Positions 8,680-15,988 of a stretch of 64,000 bases of DNA are shown here, one piece after another. Within the stretch, counting starts at the first letter, position 1. Every line of letters starts with the position of its first letter. A program made the translations under genes and the position numbers. Source of the stretch: Thioclava atlantica (GTDB taxonomy: Bacteria; Pseudomonadota; Alphaproteobacteria; Rhodobacterales; Rhodobacteraceae); assembly GCF_000737065.1 (NCBI RefSeq), contig NZ_AQRC01000008.1:113351-177350 (forward strand), read 5' to 3'. Below the pieces are notes generated by a model that was not told the DNA's origin, did not search any database, and saw only the letters and a program-made list of their open reading frames with translations.

Positions 8680-9329
8680 TCCCCCAGGCCGTTCTCTTCG
8701 ATTGCGACGGCGTGCTCGTCGACAGCGAGCCCGCGACCTTCGACCTGATCCAGGCGGAATTCGCCCGGCACGGTCTGCACAAGGAAATCCCCGAACTCGA
8801 GGAGGCCTTCATCGGCGCGACGATGGAACGCGTGGCCGAATGGGGGCGGGCCCATGGCGCCGACCTTCCCGAGGGCTGGATCGACGCCTATTACGAGACC
8901 CTCTATGCGCGGCTGCGCGAAGGGACCGAGCTGATGCCCGGTATCCCGCAATTGCTCGCACGGCTCGATGCGGTCGGCATTCCCTTCGCGGTCGGCTCGA
9001 ACGGCCGGATGGCGAAAATGGAGGCAACACTGGGCCAGCACCCCACGATCCGGGCGCGGCTCGAGGGGCTCTTGTTCTCGGGTCAGGATCTCGGCTGTCC
9101 GAAACCCGCCCCCGATCTCTACATCAAGGCCGCCCGAGCGCTCGGCGCCGAGCCCTCGGCCTGCGTCGTGATCGAGGACAGCCCGACCGGCGCGCGCGCG
9201 GCGAAGTCTGCCGGCATGCGGTGCCTGGGCTATGCGCCGCAGGGCCCCAATCCGCGTCTGGAGGCCGAAGGGGCCGAACTCTTCTCCGATATGAGACAGG
9301 TGCCGCGCCTGATCGGGCTCGATCCCTGA
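8676..9329 (+). CDS. HAD-superfamily hydrolase, subfamily IA (phosphatase/phosphoglucomutase-like)
   Basis: The protein is 217 residues. It shows the HAD motif I FDCDGVLVDSEP with the nucleophile and acid aspartates, motif II (VGSNG), the lysine in CPKPAPDLYIKAA and motif III IEDSPTGARAAKSAG. The alpha-helical cap between residues 15 and 80 makes it a type IA enzyme like phosphoglycolate phosphatase or beta-phosphoglucomutase. The substrate cannot be fixed from sequence. The start ATG overlaps the rsmD stop. Confidence 0.9.
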   Translation: MIPQAVLFDCDGVLVDSEPATFDLIQAEFARHGLHKEIPELEEAFIGATMERVAEWGRAHGADLPEGWIDAYYETLYARLREGTELMPGIPQLLARLDAVGIPFAVGSNGRMAKMEATLGQHPTIRARLEGLLFSGQDLGCPKPAPDLYIKAARALGAEPSACVVIEDSPTGARAAKSAGMRCLGYAPQGPNPRLEAEGAELFSDMRQVPRLIGLDP

Positions 9330-9345
9330 TCCTTCACCTGGACGG

Positions 9346-9393
9346 AAATACCCCGGGGGGCTCGCGGAAGCGAGCGGGGGCAGCGCCCCCTCC
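9346..9393 (+). repeat. dispersed intergenic repeat, copy 1 (CCCCGGGG core with hairpins)
   Basis: The segment begins AAATACCCCGGGGGG, continues with a GCTCGCG-GAA-CGCGAGC-like hairpin (GCTCGCGGAAGCGAGC) and ends with GGGGGC-AGC-GCCCCC. The same skeleton recurs at 45519-45566. It lies between convergent genes (HAD hydrolase and map), where its stems may also serve as a terminator. Confidence 0.6.
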
Positions 9394-9404
9394 GATGGGT
9401 GCGC

Positions 9405-10214
9405 TCAGCGCCAGGTGGGGTGGAAGCGGTTTCCGGGCGAACTGGTGAAGATCTCGCAGCCATCGGCGGTCACGCCGACCGAGTGCTCGAACTGCGCGCT
9501 CAGCGATTTGTCGCGCGTCACCGCCGTCCAGTCATCGGCCAGAACCTTGGTCTCGGGCCGGCCCAGATTCACCATCGGTTCGATGGTGAAGATCATGCCT
9601 TCCTCGAGACGCGCGCCCGAGCCCGCCCGCCCGTAATGCAGCACGTTCGGCGGCGCGTGGAACACCCGGCCCACGCCGTGACCGCAGAAATCGCGCACCA
9701 CCGACATCCGGTGGCCCTCGACATATTTCTGGATCGCGTGGCCGATATCGCCGAAAGTATTGCCGGGCTTGACCTGTTCGATCCCGATCATCAGCGCGTC
9801 ATGGGTGACCTGGATCAGCCGCTCGGCCTTGCGGCTGAGGCTGCCCGCCACATACATGCGCGAGCTGTCGCCATACCAGCCGTCGAGGATCACGGTGATG
9901 TCGATATTGAGGATGTCGCCATCCTTGAGCCGCTTGTCGCCGGGAATGCCGTGGCAGACCACGTGATTGACCGAGATGCAGCTCGCATGCTGATAGCCGC
10001 GATAGCCGATCGTCGCCGAGGTCGCGCCAAGTTCGCCCACGCGCTTCTCGATGAAGGCATCGAGCTCGCCGGTGCTCACGCCCGGTTTCACCAGATCGGC
10101 CACTTCGTCGAGGATTTGCGCGGTCACCTGAGAGGCTGCACGCATCCCCGCGAAATCGCTCGCGTCGTAGATGCGGATGCCGTCTTTGGTCACTCGGGCC
10201 TGGCTGTCGTCCAA
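9405..10214 (-). CDS. map: type I methionine aminopeptidase
   Basis: A 269-residue metalloprotease that removes the initiator methionine from nascent proteins. The five metal ligands are visible: NIDITVILDGWYGDSSRM (two Asp), GHGVGRVFHAPP (His), FTIEPMVNLG (Glu) and QFEHSVGV (Glu). The length matches the type I family. The start is probably TTG at 10214, which has AGGAG seven bases upstream; an ATG further upstream would add about 87 unrelated residues. The N-terminal extension relative to E. coli Map is short and lacks the zinc-finger seen in some type I enzymes. Confidence 0.95.
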   Translation of the reverse strand: MDDSQARVTKDGIRIYDASDFAGMRAASQVTAQILDEVADLVKPGVSTGELDAFIEKRVGELGATSATIGYRGYQHASCISVNHVVCHGIPGDKRLKDGDILNIDITVILDGWYGDSSRMYVAGSLSRKAERLIQVTHDALMIGIEQVKPGNTFGDIGHAIQKYVEGHRMSVVRDFCGHGVGRVFHAPPNVLHYGRAGSGARLEEGMIFTIEPMVNLGRPETKVLADDWTAVTRDKSLSAQFEHSVGVTADGCEIFTSSPGNRFHPTWR

Positions 10215-10329
10215 GGGTCCACTCCTAGAAGTTGCGCGCCTTAGATAGTCACAAAATCCGGGCTTGGCCAGTGCCCGCTCTTTCCCCGCTCCGCGCCCCG
10301 CCCTATACCAAAGGCAAAGGAGCCCGAAG

Positions 10330-11058
10330 ATGCCCAATCCGACCGCAGCCATCCTGATCATCGGCGACGAGATCCTGACCGGACGCACCCGCGAGGGGAA
10401 CGCGCATTTTCTGGCGGGAAAGCTCGTCGAACAGGGCATCACCTGCCGCGAAATCCGCATCGTGCCGGACGACAATGACGTGATCGTCGCCGCGGTGCGC
10501 GAGCTCTCCTCGCGCCACGATCATCTTTTCACGAGCGGCGGCATCGGCCCGACCCATGACGACATCACCGCCGATGCGGTGGCCGAGGCGATGGGGGCGG
10601 CGCTCGATGTGCGCGAGGATGCGCGCGAGATCCTTGCGGCCTATTACGCCGCGCGCGGGGTCGAGTTCACCGCCGCCCGGCTGCGGATGGCGCGGATCCC
10701 CGAGGGCGCGACGCTGATCGAGAATCCGGTCTCGGGCGCGCCCGGTTTCAGCTGCGGCAATGTCCATGTCATGGCTGGCGTTCCCAATATCTTCCAGGCG
10801 ATGGTCGAGGGGCTCTTGCCGCGCCTCACCGGGGGGGCGCCGCTGCTCTCGCGCAACTGGCAGGTGCCGCGGCCCGAAGCCACCGTGGCCGATGAGCTGC
10901 GCCGGATCGCGGGCGAGTTTCCCGATCTCTCCCTTGGCTCCTACCCCTATATCCAGGAGGGGCGCTACGGCACCAACCTCGTCGCGCGCGGCACCGATCC
11001 CGCGCTGGTCGAGGCGGGCTGGCAGGCGCTCAAGGATGCCTTCCCGGAGGGGCAATGA
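10330..11058 (+). CDS. stand-alone CinA N-terminal (MoCF_biosynth) domain protein
   Basis: The protein is 242 residues. AAILIIGDEILTGRTREGN at the start and FTSGGIGPTHDDITADAVA are the molybdopterin-binding-fold motifs of the CinA/MogA/MoeA family. It has the CinA-type N-terminal domain (COG1058) without the C-terminal nicotinamide-nucleotide amidase domain. Stand-alone members of this kind are common in alphaproteobacteria and their substrate is uncertain. ATG 10330 follows AAAGGAGCCCGAAG. The stop overlaps the next start (ATGA). Confidence 0.88.
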   Translation: MPNPTAAILIIGDEILTGRTREGNAHFLAGKLVEQGITCREIRIVPDDNDVIVAAVRELSSRHDHLFTSGGIGPTHDDITADAVAEAMGAALDVREDAREILAAYYAARGVEFTAARLRMARIPEGATLIENPVSGAPGFSCGNVHVMAGVPNIFQAMVEGLLPRLTGGAPLLSRNWQVPRPEATVADELRRIAGEFPDLSLGSYPYIQEGRYGTNLVARGTDPALVEAGWQALKDAFPEGQ

Positions 11059-11765
11059 CGGAGCCGTTCGGGATCATCGACGCGTCCTGGCCGGCCGCGA
11101 GCCTGCGCCGGGCCGGCGGTTTCCTGATCCGCGAGGGCAAGGGCGGCGGCTCGCGGGTGAGCTGCGCGACGCTCGAAGTCCCGCTCGAGGAGGCCGATAT
11201 TCCCGCCGCCGAGGCCGCGCATGTTGCCCTTGGGCAGGTCCCGCGCTTCATGATCCGGGGAGGCGAGGAGGCGCTCGACGCGGCGCTCGCGGCGCGCGGC
11301 TATGTGGCTCATGATCCCACGCGGATCTGGTCGGCGCCGATCGCGCGGGTGCAGGGCGAGGTGCCGCCGGTGACCGCTTTCGCGCATTGGCCGCCGTTGC
11401 AGATCGTGCGCGATCTCTGGTCCGAATTGCAGGTCGGCCCCGAGCGGCAGGCGATCATGGAGAGGATCACGGAGCCCAAGGCCTGCGTGCTGGGGCGCCG
11501 CGACGATCGCGCCGCCGGGGCGGCCTTCGTGACGCTCCATGAGGGCATCGCGATGGTGCACGCATTGGCCGTCGCGCCGGCGTTCCGCCGCAAGGGGCTC
11601 GCCCGCGCGCTGATCTACGAGGCTGCCCGCTGGGCCAAGGAGCAGGGGGCGACGCAATTCGAGATGCTGGTGGTGGAGGCGAACGACGCCTCGACCTCGC
11701 TGGCCAAAAGCCTCGGAATGACGGTCCGGCAAAGCTATCACTATCGCTGCAAGGGAGCGGCGTGA
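11055..11765 (+). CDS. GNAT-family N-acetyltransferase
   Basis: A 236-residue GNAT protein. The C-terminal half carries the acetyl-CoA-binding motif A (MVHALAVAPAFRRKGLARALIYEAARWA, split by the R-x-x-G-x-A loop) and motif B (FEMLVVEANDASTSLAKSLGM). The N-terminal half (GRAGGFLIREGKGGGSRVSC region) looks like a degenerate second GNAT lobe. The acceptor is unknown. It overlaps both neighbours, so it is in an operon with the CinA-like and OmpA-like genes. Confidence 0.85.
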   Translation: MTEPFGIIDASWPAASLRRAGGFLIREGKGGGSRVSCATLEVPLEEADIPAAEAAHVALGQVPRFMIRGGEEALDAALAARGYVAHDPTRIWSAPIARVQGEVPPVTAFAHWPPLQIVRDLWSELQVGPERQAIMERITEPKACVLGRRDDRAAGAAFVTLHEGIAMVHALAVAPAFRRKGLARALIYEAARWAKEQGATQFEMLVVEANDASTSLAKSLGMTVRQSYHYRCKGAA

Positions 11766-12724
11766 TGTACGCGCGCGCCGCCATCGCCTTCGGGCTTGCG
11801 CTGCTCGCGAGCGCTGCACAGGGCGAGCCGGTCACGCTCAAGCTTCCGGGCGGAGCCTCCCAGTCCGCGCAGGAGGCGAGCCCCGCCACGAGCTACAAGC
11901 TGGCGATCGGGCCCTGGCAGGATGACGAGGTCAAGAGCCTCACGCTGGAGGGGGCGCGCTCGGACACCGCCTGGCGGCTGCGGTCGAACCAGAACACGAC
12001 CCTGCAGATCCTCGCCCCGCTGCGCGACCAGCTTCAGCAGGCCGGCTACACGATCCTCTTCGAATGCGCGACCGATGCCTGCGGCGGGTTCGATTTCCGC
12101 TACCGGCTCGATCTGCTGCCCGAGCCTTCGATGCATGTCGATCTCGGCGATTTCCGCTATCTCGCGGCGCGCAACGGCAGCGATTACGTCGCGATCACCG
12201 TCTCGCGCTCCTCGGAATCGGGCTTCGTGCAGGTCACCGACATGAGCGTGCAGGACGTCACGCCCGCCCAGCCCGACAACCCGCTTGCCGCGCCGCAGAC
12301 CGCAGCGCCGCTGCCCACGACCGCCGAGGCCCCCACGACTCCCACGGCATTCGCGCAGGCTCTCGAGGCGCAGGGCTCCGTGGCGCTCGACGATCTGGAT
12401 TTCCCGTCCGGCGCGGCGGATCTCGGCCCGGGTGAATTCGGCTCGCTCAAGGCCCTTGCCGACTATCTCAAGGCCAATTCCGCGATGCAGGTCATGCTGG
12501 TCGGTCATACCGATGCGGTCGGTTCGCTCGCGGCCAATATCGCGCTGTCGAAAAAGCGCGCCGAAGCGGTCCGCAGCAAGCTGGTATCCGATTACGGAGT
12601 GGACCCGAACCAGATCAGCGCCGAAGGGGCCGGGTTCCTCGCACCGCGCGCCAGCAACCTGACGAAGGAGGGGCGCGAGAAAAACAGACGGGTCGAGGCG
12701 GTTCTCACCTCGACCCGCAGTTGA
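11765..12724 (+). CDS. OmpA-family protein, periplasmic/outer-membrane, peptidoglycan-binding
   Basis: The protein is 319 residues with a Sec signal peptide (MMYARAAIAFGLALLASAAQG, split about residue 20), an N-terminal domain of unknown fold, a Pro/Thr-rich linker around residues 165-195 and a C-terminal OmpA domain. The OmpA domain shows VALDDLDFPSGAADLG, VMLVGHTDAVGS and NIALSKKRAEAVRSKL, which bind diaminopimelate of peptidoglycan. There is no N-terminal beta-barrel and no lipobox. The likely role is tethering envelope layers. ATG 11765 follows the GTG at 11762, which is the alternative start. Confidence 0.88.
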   Translation: MYARAAIAFGLALLASAAQGEPVTLKLPGGASQSAQEASPATSYKLAIGPWQDDEVKSLTLEGARSDTAWRLRSNQNTTLQILAPLRDQLQQAGYTILFECATDACGGFDFRYRLDLLPEPSMHVDLGDFRYLAARNGSDYVAITVSRSSESGFVQVTDMSVQDVTPAQPDNPLAAPQTAAPLPTTAEAPTTPTAFAQALEAQGSVALDDLDFPSGAADLGPGEFGSLKALADYLKANSAMQVMLVGHTDAVGSLAANIALSKKRAEAVRSKLVSDYGVDPNQISAEGAGFLAPRASNLTKEGREKNRRVEAVLTSTRS

Positions 12725-12726
12725 CA

Positions 12727-12747
12727 GCGACCGGACGGAGCGGTCGC
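12727..12747. terminator. weak hairpin between convergent genes
   Basis: GCGACCG and CGGTCGC form a seven-base stem with a seven-base loop between the OmpA-like gene and the convergent lysR-type gene. There is no T-tract, so its role as a terminator is tentative. Confidence 0.35.
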
Positions 12748-12763
12748 CACGCGGAAACTCTGA

Positions 12764-13669
12764 TCACCAGTTGTCCGGGCCCTTCTCGGCGAAGGTCGTC
12801 GCGAGGAAGTCGATGAAGGCGCGGACCTTGGGCTGGGTGAACCGGCCCGGCGGGTAGATCGCGTAGATGCCGAGCGTCTCCATCGGCAGATCCGGGATCG
12901 CCTCTTCCACCAGCCCCTCGCGCATCGCGTCGGCGTAGAGGAAGGAGGGAAGGTAGGCGATGCCGAGCCCGGCGATGCAGGCATGCAGCAGCGACTGCCC
13001 GTCATTGACCGTGAGCCAGCCATTCGAGCGCACCTGCCGGCGTTCGCCCGAGGGCGCGGTCAGTTTCCAGACATTGCCCGCCGACTGGCTGGAATAGTGC
13101 AGGAGCTTGTGCTCGTTGAGATCGTCGATCTTTTGCGGACGCCCGTATTTCTGGAAATAGCCGGGCGCGGCGATCATCCGGCGCGAGGTGTCGGTGAGTT
13201 TGCGCGCGCGCAGACTGCTGTCTTCCAGCTCGCCCACGCGGATCGCCATGTCGAAGCCTTCCGAGATCAGTTCCACATAGCGGTTGTTGAGCACCATGTT
13301 CACGGTGATCTCGGGGAATTCCTGAAGGAAGTCACCCAACACCGGGGAGAGGAGATTCACGCCGAAATCGGTGGCGACCGAGATCCGCAGGAGGCCCGAG
13401 GGCGCGGTCTGCATCGAGGTGACGAGCGCATCGGCCTCGCCCGCATCGTTGAGCACGCGGCGGGCGCGATCGTAATAGGCGAGCCCGATCTCGGTCGGAG
13501 AGACGCGGCGCGTGGTACGGTTGAGAAGGCGGGCGCCAAGCCGTGCCTCGAGCGCGGAGACATGTTTCGAGACGGCCGATTTCGAGATGCCCATCTTCTT
13601 TGCCGCGTCTGTGAAGCCGCCCTGATCCACGACCATCGCGAAAGCTTCCATTTCAGTCAGGCGATCCAT
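12764..13669 (-). CDS. LysR-family transcriptional regulator
   Basis: A 301-residue LTTR. The N-terminal winged helix-turn-helix is clear (FTDAAKKMGISKSAVSKHVSALE), followed by RLLNRTTRRVSPTEIG and the periplasmic-binding-like effector domain (RISVATDFGVN, DMAIRVGELEDSSL). It belongs to the CrgA/AaeR-like branch common in proteobacteria. ATG 13669 is the family start (MDRLTEMEAFAMV). It is divergent from fadH with a 290-base spacer containing a perfect inverted repeat, so fadH is a likely target, with autoregulation. Confidence 0.92.
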   Translation of the reverse strand: MDRLTEMEAFAMVVDQGGFTDAAKKMGISKSAVSKHVSALEARLGARLLNRTTRRVSPTEIGLAYYDRARRVLNDAGEADALVTSMQTAPSGLLRISVATDFGVNLLSPVLGDFLQEFPEITVNMVLNNRYVELISEGFDMAIRVGELEDSSLRARKLTDTSRRMIAAPGYFQKYGRPQKIDDLNEHKLLHYSSQSAGNVWKLTAPSGERRQVRSNGWLTVNDGQSLLHACIAGLGIAYLPSFLYADAMREGLVEEAIPDLPMETLGIYAIYPPGRFTQPKVRAFIDFLATTFAEKGPDNW

Positions 13670-13959
13670 ACGCGCACCTATCCGGAACTCGGTTTTGTTG
13701 CTCTTTGGCTGAAAGTTCTGGGCTCGAATTCGGGCGCAATTGGGGCCTAGGGGGGACAATACGGGGGAATTGTCATGCGTTGGTTACTCCTCGGAAACGC
13801 CGAAGCTGACCAGAACGTAAAGGCGTTTGCTCGATCACCCGGCGCTCTGCCTCGGAGGGGGAGGGTGGTTCGTCCCGAAAATTGCCGCATTCTGACGCCG
13901 CGTTTGACGTGACAAGGCGCGGGGCGCTTCGCACAGTGCCGCCAAAGAGGGAGGACACC
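13670..13959. promoter_or_regulatory. divergent lysR/fadH intergenic region with candidate operator
   Basis: This 290-base spacer holds the promoters of the divergent regulator and fadH. The clearest element is GACAAT-N8-ATTGTC at 13755-13774, a perfect six-base inverted repeat of total length 20, within the range of LysR-type recognition sites. I see no recognisable gene in it; the open frames that cross it lack family similarity. Confidence 0.5.
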
Positions 13960-15975
13960 ATGCATCGTTACCCGCATCTCTTCACGCCGCTCGAGCTGGG
14001 CCATGTGACCTTGCCCAACCGGGTTCTTATGGGCTCGATGCACACCAATCTCGAGGAACGCGGCGACTGGAATGCGGTGGCCGAGTTCTATGCCGAGCGC
14101 GCGCGCGGCGGCGTGGCGCTGATGGTGACGGGCGGGATGGCGCCCAATGCCGAGGGAGGCGTTTTCCCCGGCGCTGCGGGTCTCTTCACTCCCGAAGACC
14201 TCGCGAACCACCGGCTGATCACCGATCGCGTCCATGACAATGGCGGGCGGATCGCGATGCAGATCCTGCATGCGGGGCGCTATGCCTACGGCCCCGATTG
14301 CGTGGCCCCTTCCGCGATCAAGTCGCCGATCTCGCCCTTCCCGCCCAAGGCGCTCGACGAGTCCGGTATCGAGAAGCAGATCGCCGATATCGCCACCGCC
14401 GCCGCGCGCGCCCGCGAGGCGGGTTACGACGGCGTCGAGGTGATGGGATCGGAGGGCTATTTCCTCAACCAGTTCCTCGTGCGCCACACCAACAAGCGCG
14501 AGGACCGCTGGGGCGGGGCCTTCGAGAACCGGATGCGCCTTCCGGTCGAGGTGGTGCGCCGCGTCCGGGAGGCCGTGGGGCCCGATTTCATCGTGATCTT
14601 CCGGATCTCGCTGATCGATCTGGTGCCCGATGGCTCGAGCTGGGACGAGGTCGTGACGCTGGCCAAGGCGATCGAGGCGGCGGGCGCGAGCATCCTCAAT
14701 ACCGGGATCGGCTGGCACGAGGCCCGGGTGCCCACCATCGCGACCTCCGTGCCCCGCGCGGCCTTCACTTGGCTGACGGGGCGGCTGCGGCCCGAAGTGT
14801 CGATCCCGGTGATCACCTCGAACCGGATCAACGCGCCCGATGTCGCCGAAGAGGTTCTGGCCTCTGGGGCGGCGGATATGGTCTCGATGGCGCGCCCCTT
14901 CCTTGCCGATCCCGATTTCGTGGTGAAGGCGCAAGAGGATCGCGCGGACGAGATCGCGCCCTGCATCGCCTGCAACCAGGCCTGTTTGGACCACACATTC
15001 CAGGGCAAGGTCTCGACCTGTCTCGTCAATCCGCGTGCGGCGCACGAGACCGAGATCGTGATCCGTCCGGCCGAGGTACGGAAATCCATTGCCGTGGTCG
15101 GGGCGGGTCCCGCGGGGCTTGCGGCGGCGATCACCGCGGCCGAGCGCGGCCATGACGTGACGCTTTTCGATCGCGCCTCGGAGATCGGCGGGCAGCTGAC
15201 GATGGCCCGCGAGATCCCCGGCAAGGAGGAATTCCACGGGCTCACAGACTGGTTCGCGACGATGGTCGTGAAGTCCGGGGTGACGCTGCGGCTCGAGACC
15301 GAAGCGACCGCTGAAACCCTCGCGCCCTTCGACGAAATCATCATCGCCACCGGAGTCACCCCGCGCGATCCCGAGATCCCGACCGAGGGAGGGCAGGTCG
15401 TGAGCTATATCGACATCCTCAAGGGCCGCGTCACGGCTGGAAAGCGTGTCGCGGTGATCGGCGCGGGCGGCATCGGCTTCGATGTGGCCGAGTTCCTGAC
15501 CGTCACCGACAGCCCGACGCTCGATCTCGAGGAGTGGAAGCGCGAATGGGGCGTGGGCGATCCGGCGCACACGCCCGGCGGGCTGACCGAGCCCCATCCC
15601 GAACCGCCGGCTCGGACCGTCACCCTGCTGCAGCGCAAGCGCGAGAAGCTGGGGCGGCGGCTGGGCAAGACTACCGGCTGGATTCACCGTGCGGCGCTGC
15701 AGATGAAGAACGTGCAGATGATCGGAGGGGTGAATTACGAAAAGATCACCCCCGAAGGTCTCCATGTCAGTTTCGGCGAGGCGCGCGAGAACCCGACCCT
15801 GATCGAGGCCGATACTGTTGTGCTGTGCGCGGGCCAGCTCTCGGAGCGCAGCCTCGCGGATACGCTGATCGCCGCGGGGCGCAATCCGCATGTGATCGGG
15901 GGGGCGGATGTGGCCGCCGAACTCGACGCGAAACGGGCGATCGACCAGGGAACCCGGCTCGCCGCCCGGCTCTGA
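13960..15975 (+). CDS. fadH: NADPH-dependent 2,4-dienoyl-CoA reductase
   Basis: The protein is 671 residues, the same length as E. coli FadH. It reduces 2,4-dienoyl-CoA during beta-oxidation of unsaturated fatty acids. The N-terminal TIM barrel (FMN, old-yellow-enzyme fold) starts MHRYPHLFTPLELGHVTLPN. A four-cysteine cluster near residue 334 (CIACNQACLDH and KVSTC) binds [4Fe-4S]. It is followed by FAD (IAVVGAGPAGLAAAI) and NADPH (RVAVIGAGGIGFDVAEF) Rossmann motifs. ATG 13960 follows GAGGGAGGACACC. Other members of the family act on trimethylamine or enoates, but the overall match to FadH is strong. Confidence 0.93.
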   Translation: MHRYPHLFTPLELGHVTLPNRVLMGSMHTNLEERGDWNAVAEFYAERARGGVALMVTGGMAPNAEGGVFPGAAGLFTPEDLANHRLITDRVHDNGGRIAMQILHAGRYAYGPDCVAPSAIKSPISPFPPKALDESGIEKQIADIATAAARAREAGYDGVEVMGSEGYFLNQFLVRHTNKREDRWGGAFENRMRLPVEVVRRVREAVGPDFIVIFRISLIDLVPDGSSWDEVVTLAKAIEAAGASILNTGIGWHEARVPTIATSVPRAAFTWLTGRLRPEVSIPVITSNRINAPDVAEEVLASGAADMVSMARPFLADPDFVVKAQEDRADEIAPCIACNQACLDHTFQGKVSTCLVNPRAAHETEIVIRPAEVRKSIAVVGAGPAGLAAAITAAERGHDVTLFDRASEIGGQLTMAREIPGKEEFHGLTDWFATMVVKSGVTLRLETEATAETLAPFDEIIIATGVTPRDPEIPTEGGQVVSYIDILKGRVTAGKRVAVIGAGGIGFDVAEFLTVTDSPTLDLEEWKREWGVGDPAHTPGGLTEPHPEPPARTVTLLQRKREKLGRRLGKTTGWIHRAALQMKNVQMIGGVNYEKITPEGLHVSFGEARENPTLIEADTVVLCAGQLSERSLADTLIAAGRNPHVIGGADVAAELDAKRAIDQGTRLAARL

Positions 15976-15988
15976 GCCGCGCGCGGCG

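Noticed and set aside
13747..15891. A 714-codon frame opposite fadH
   Set aside because: fadH has full length and all cofactor motifs; the reverse frame has none.
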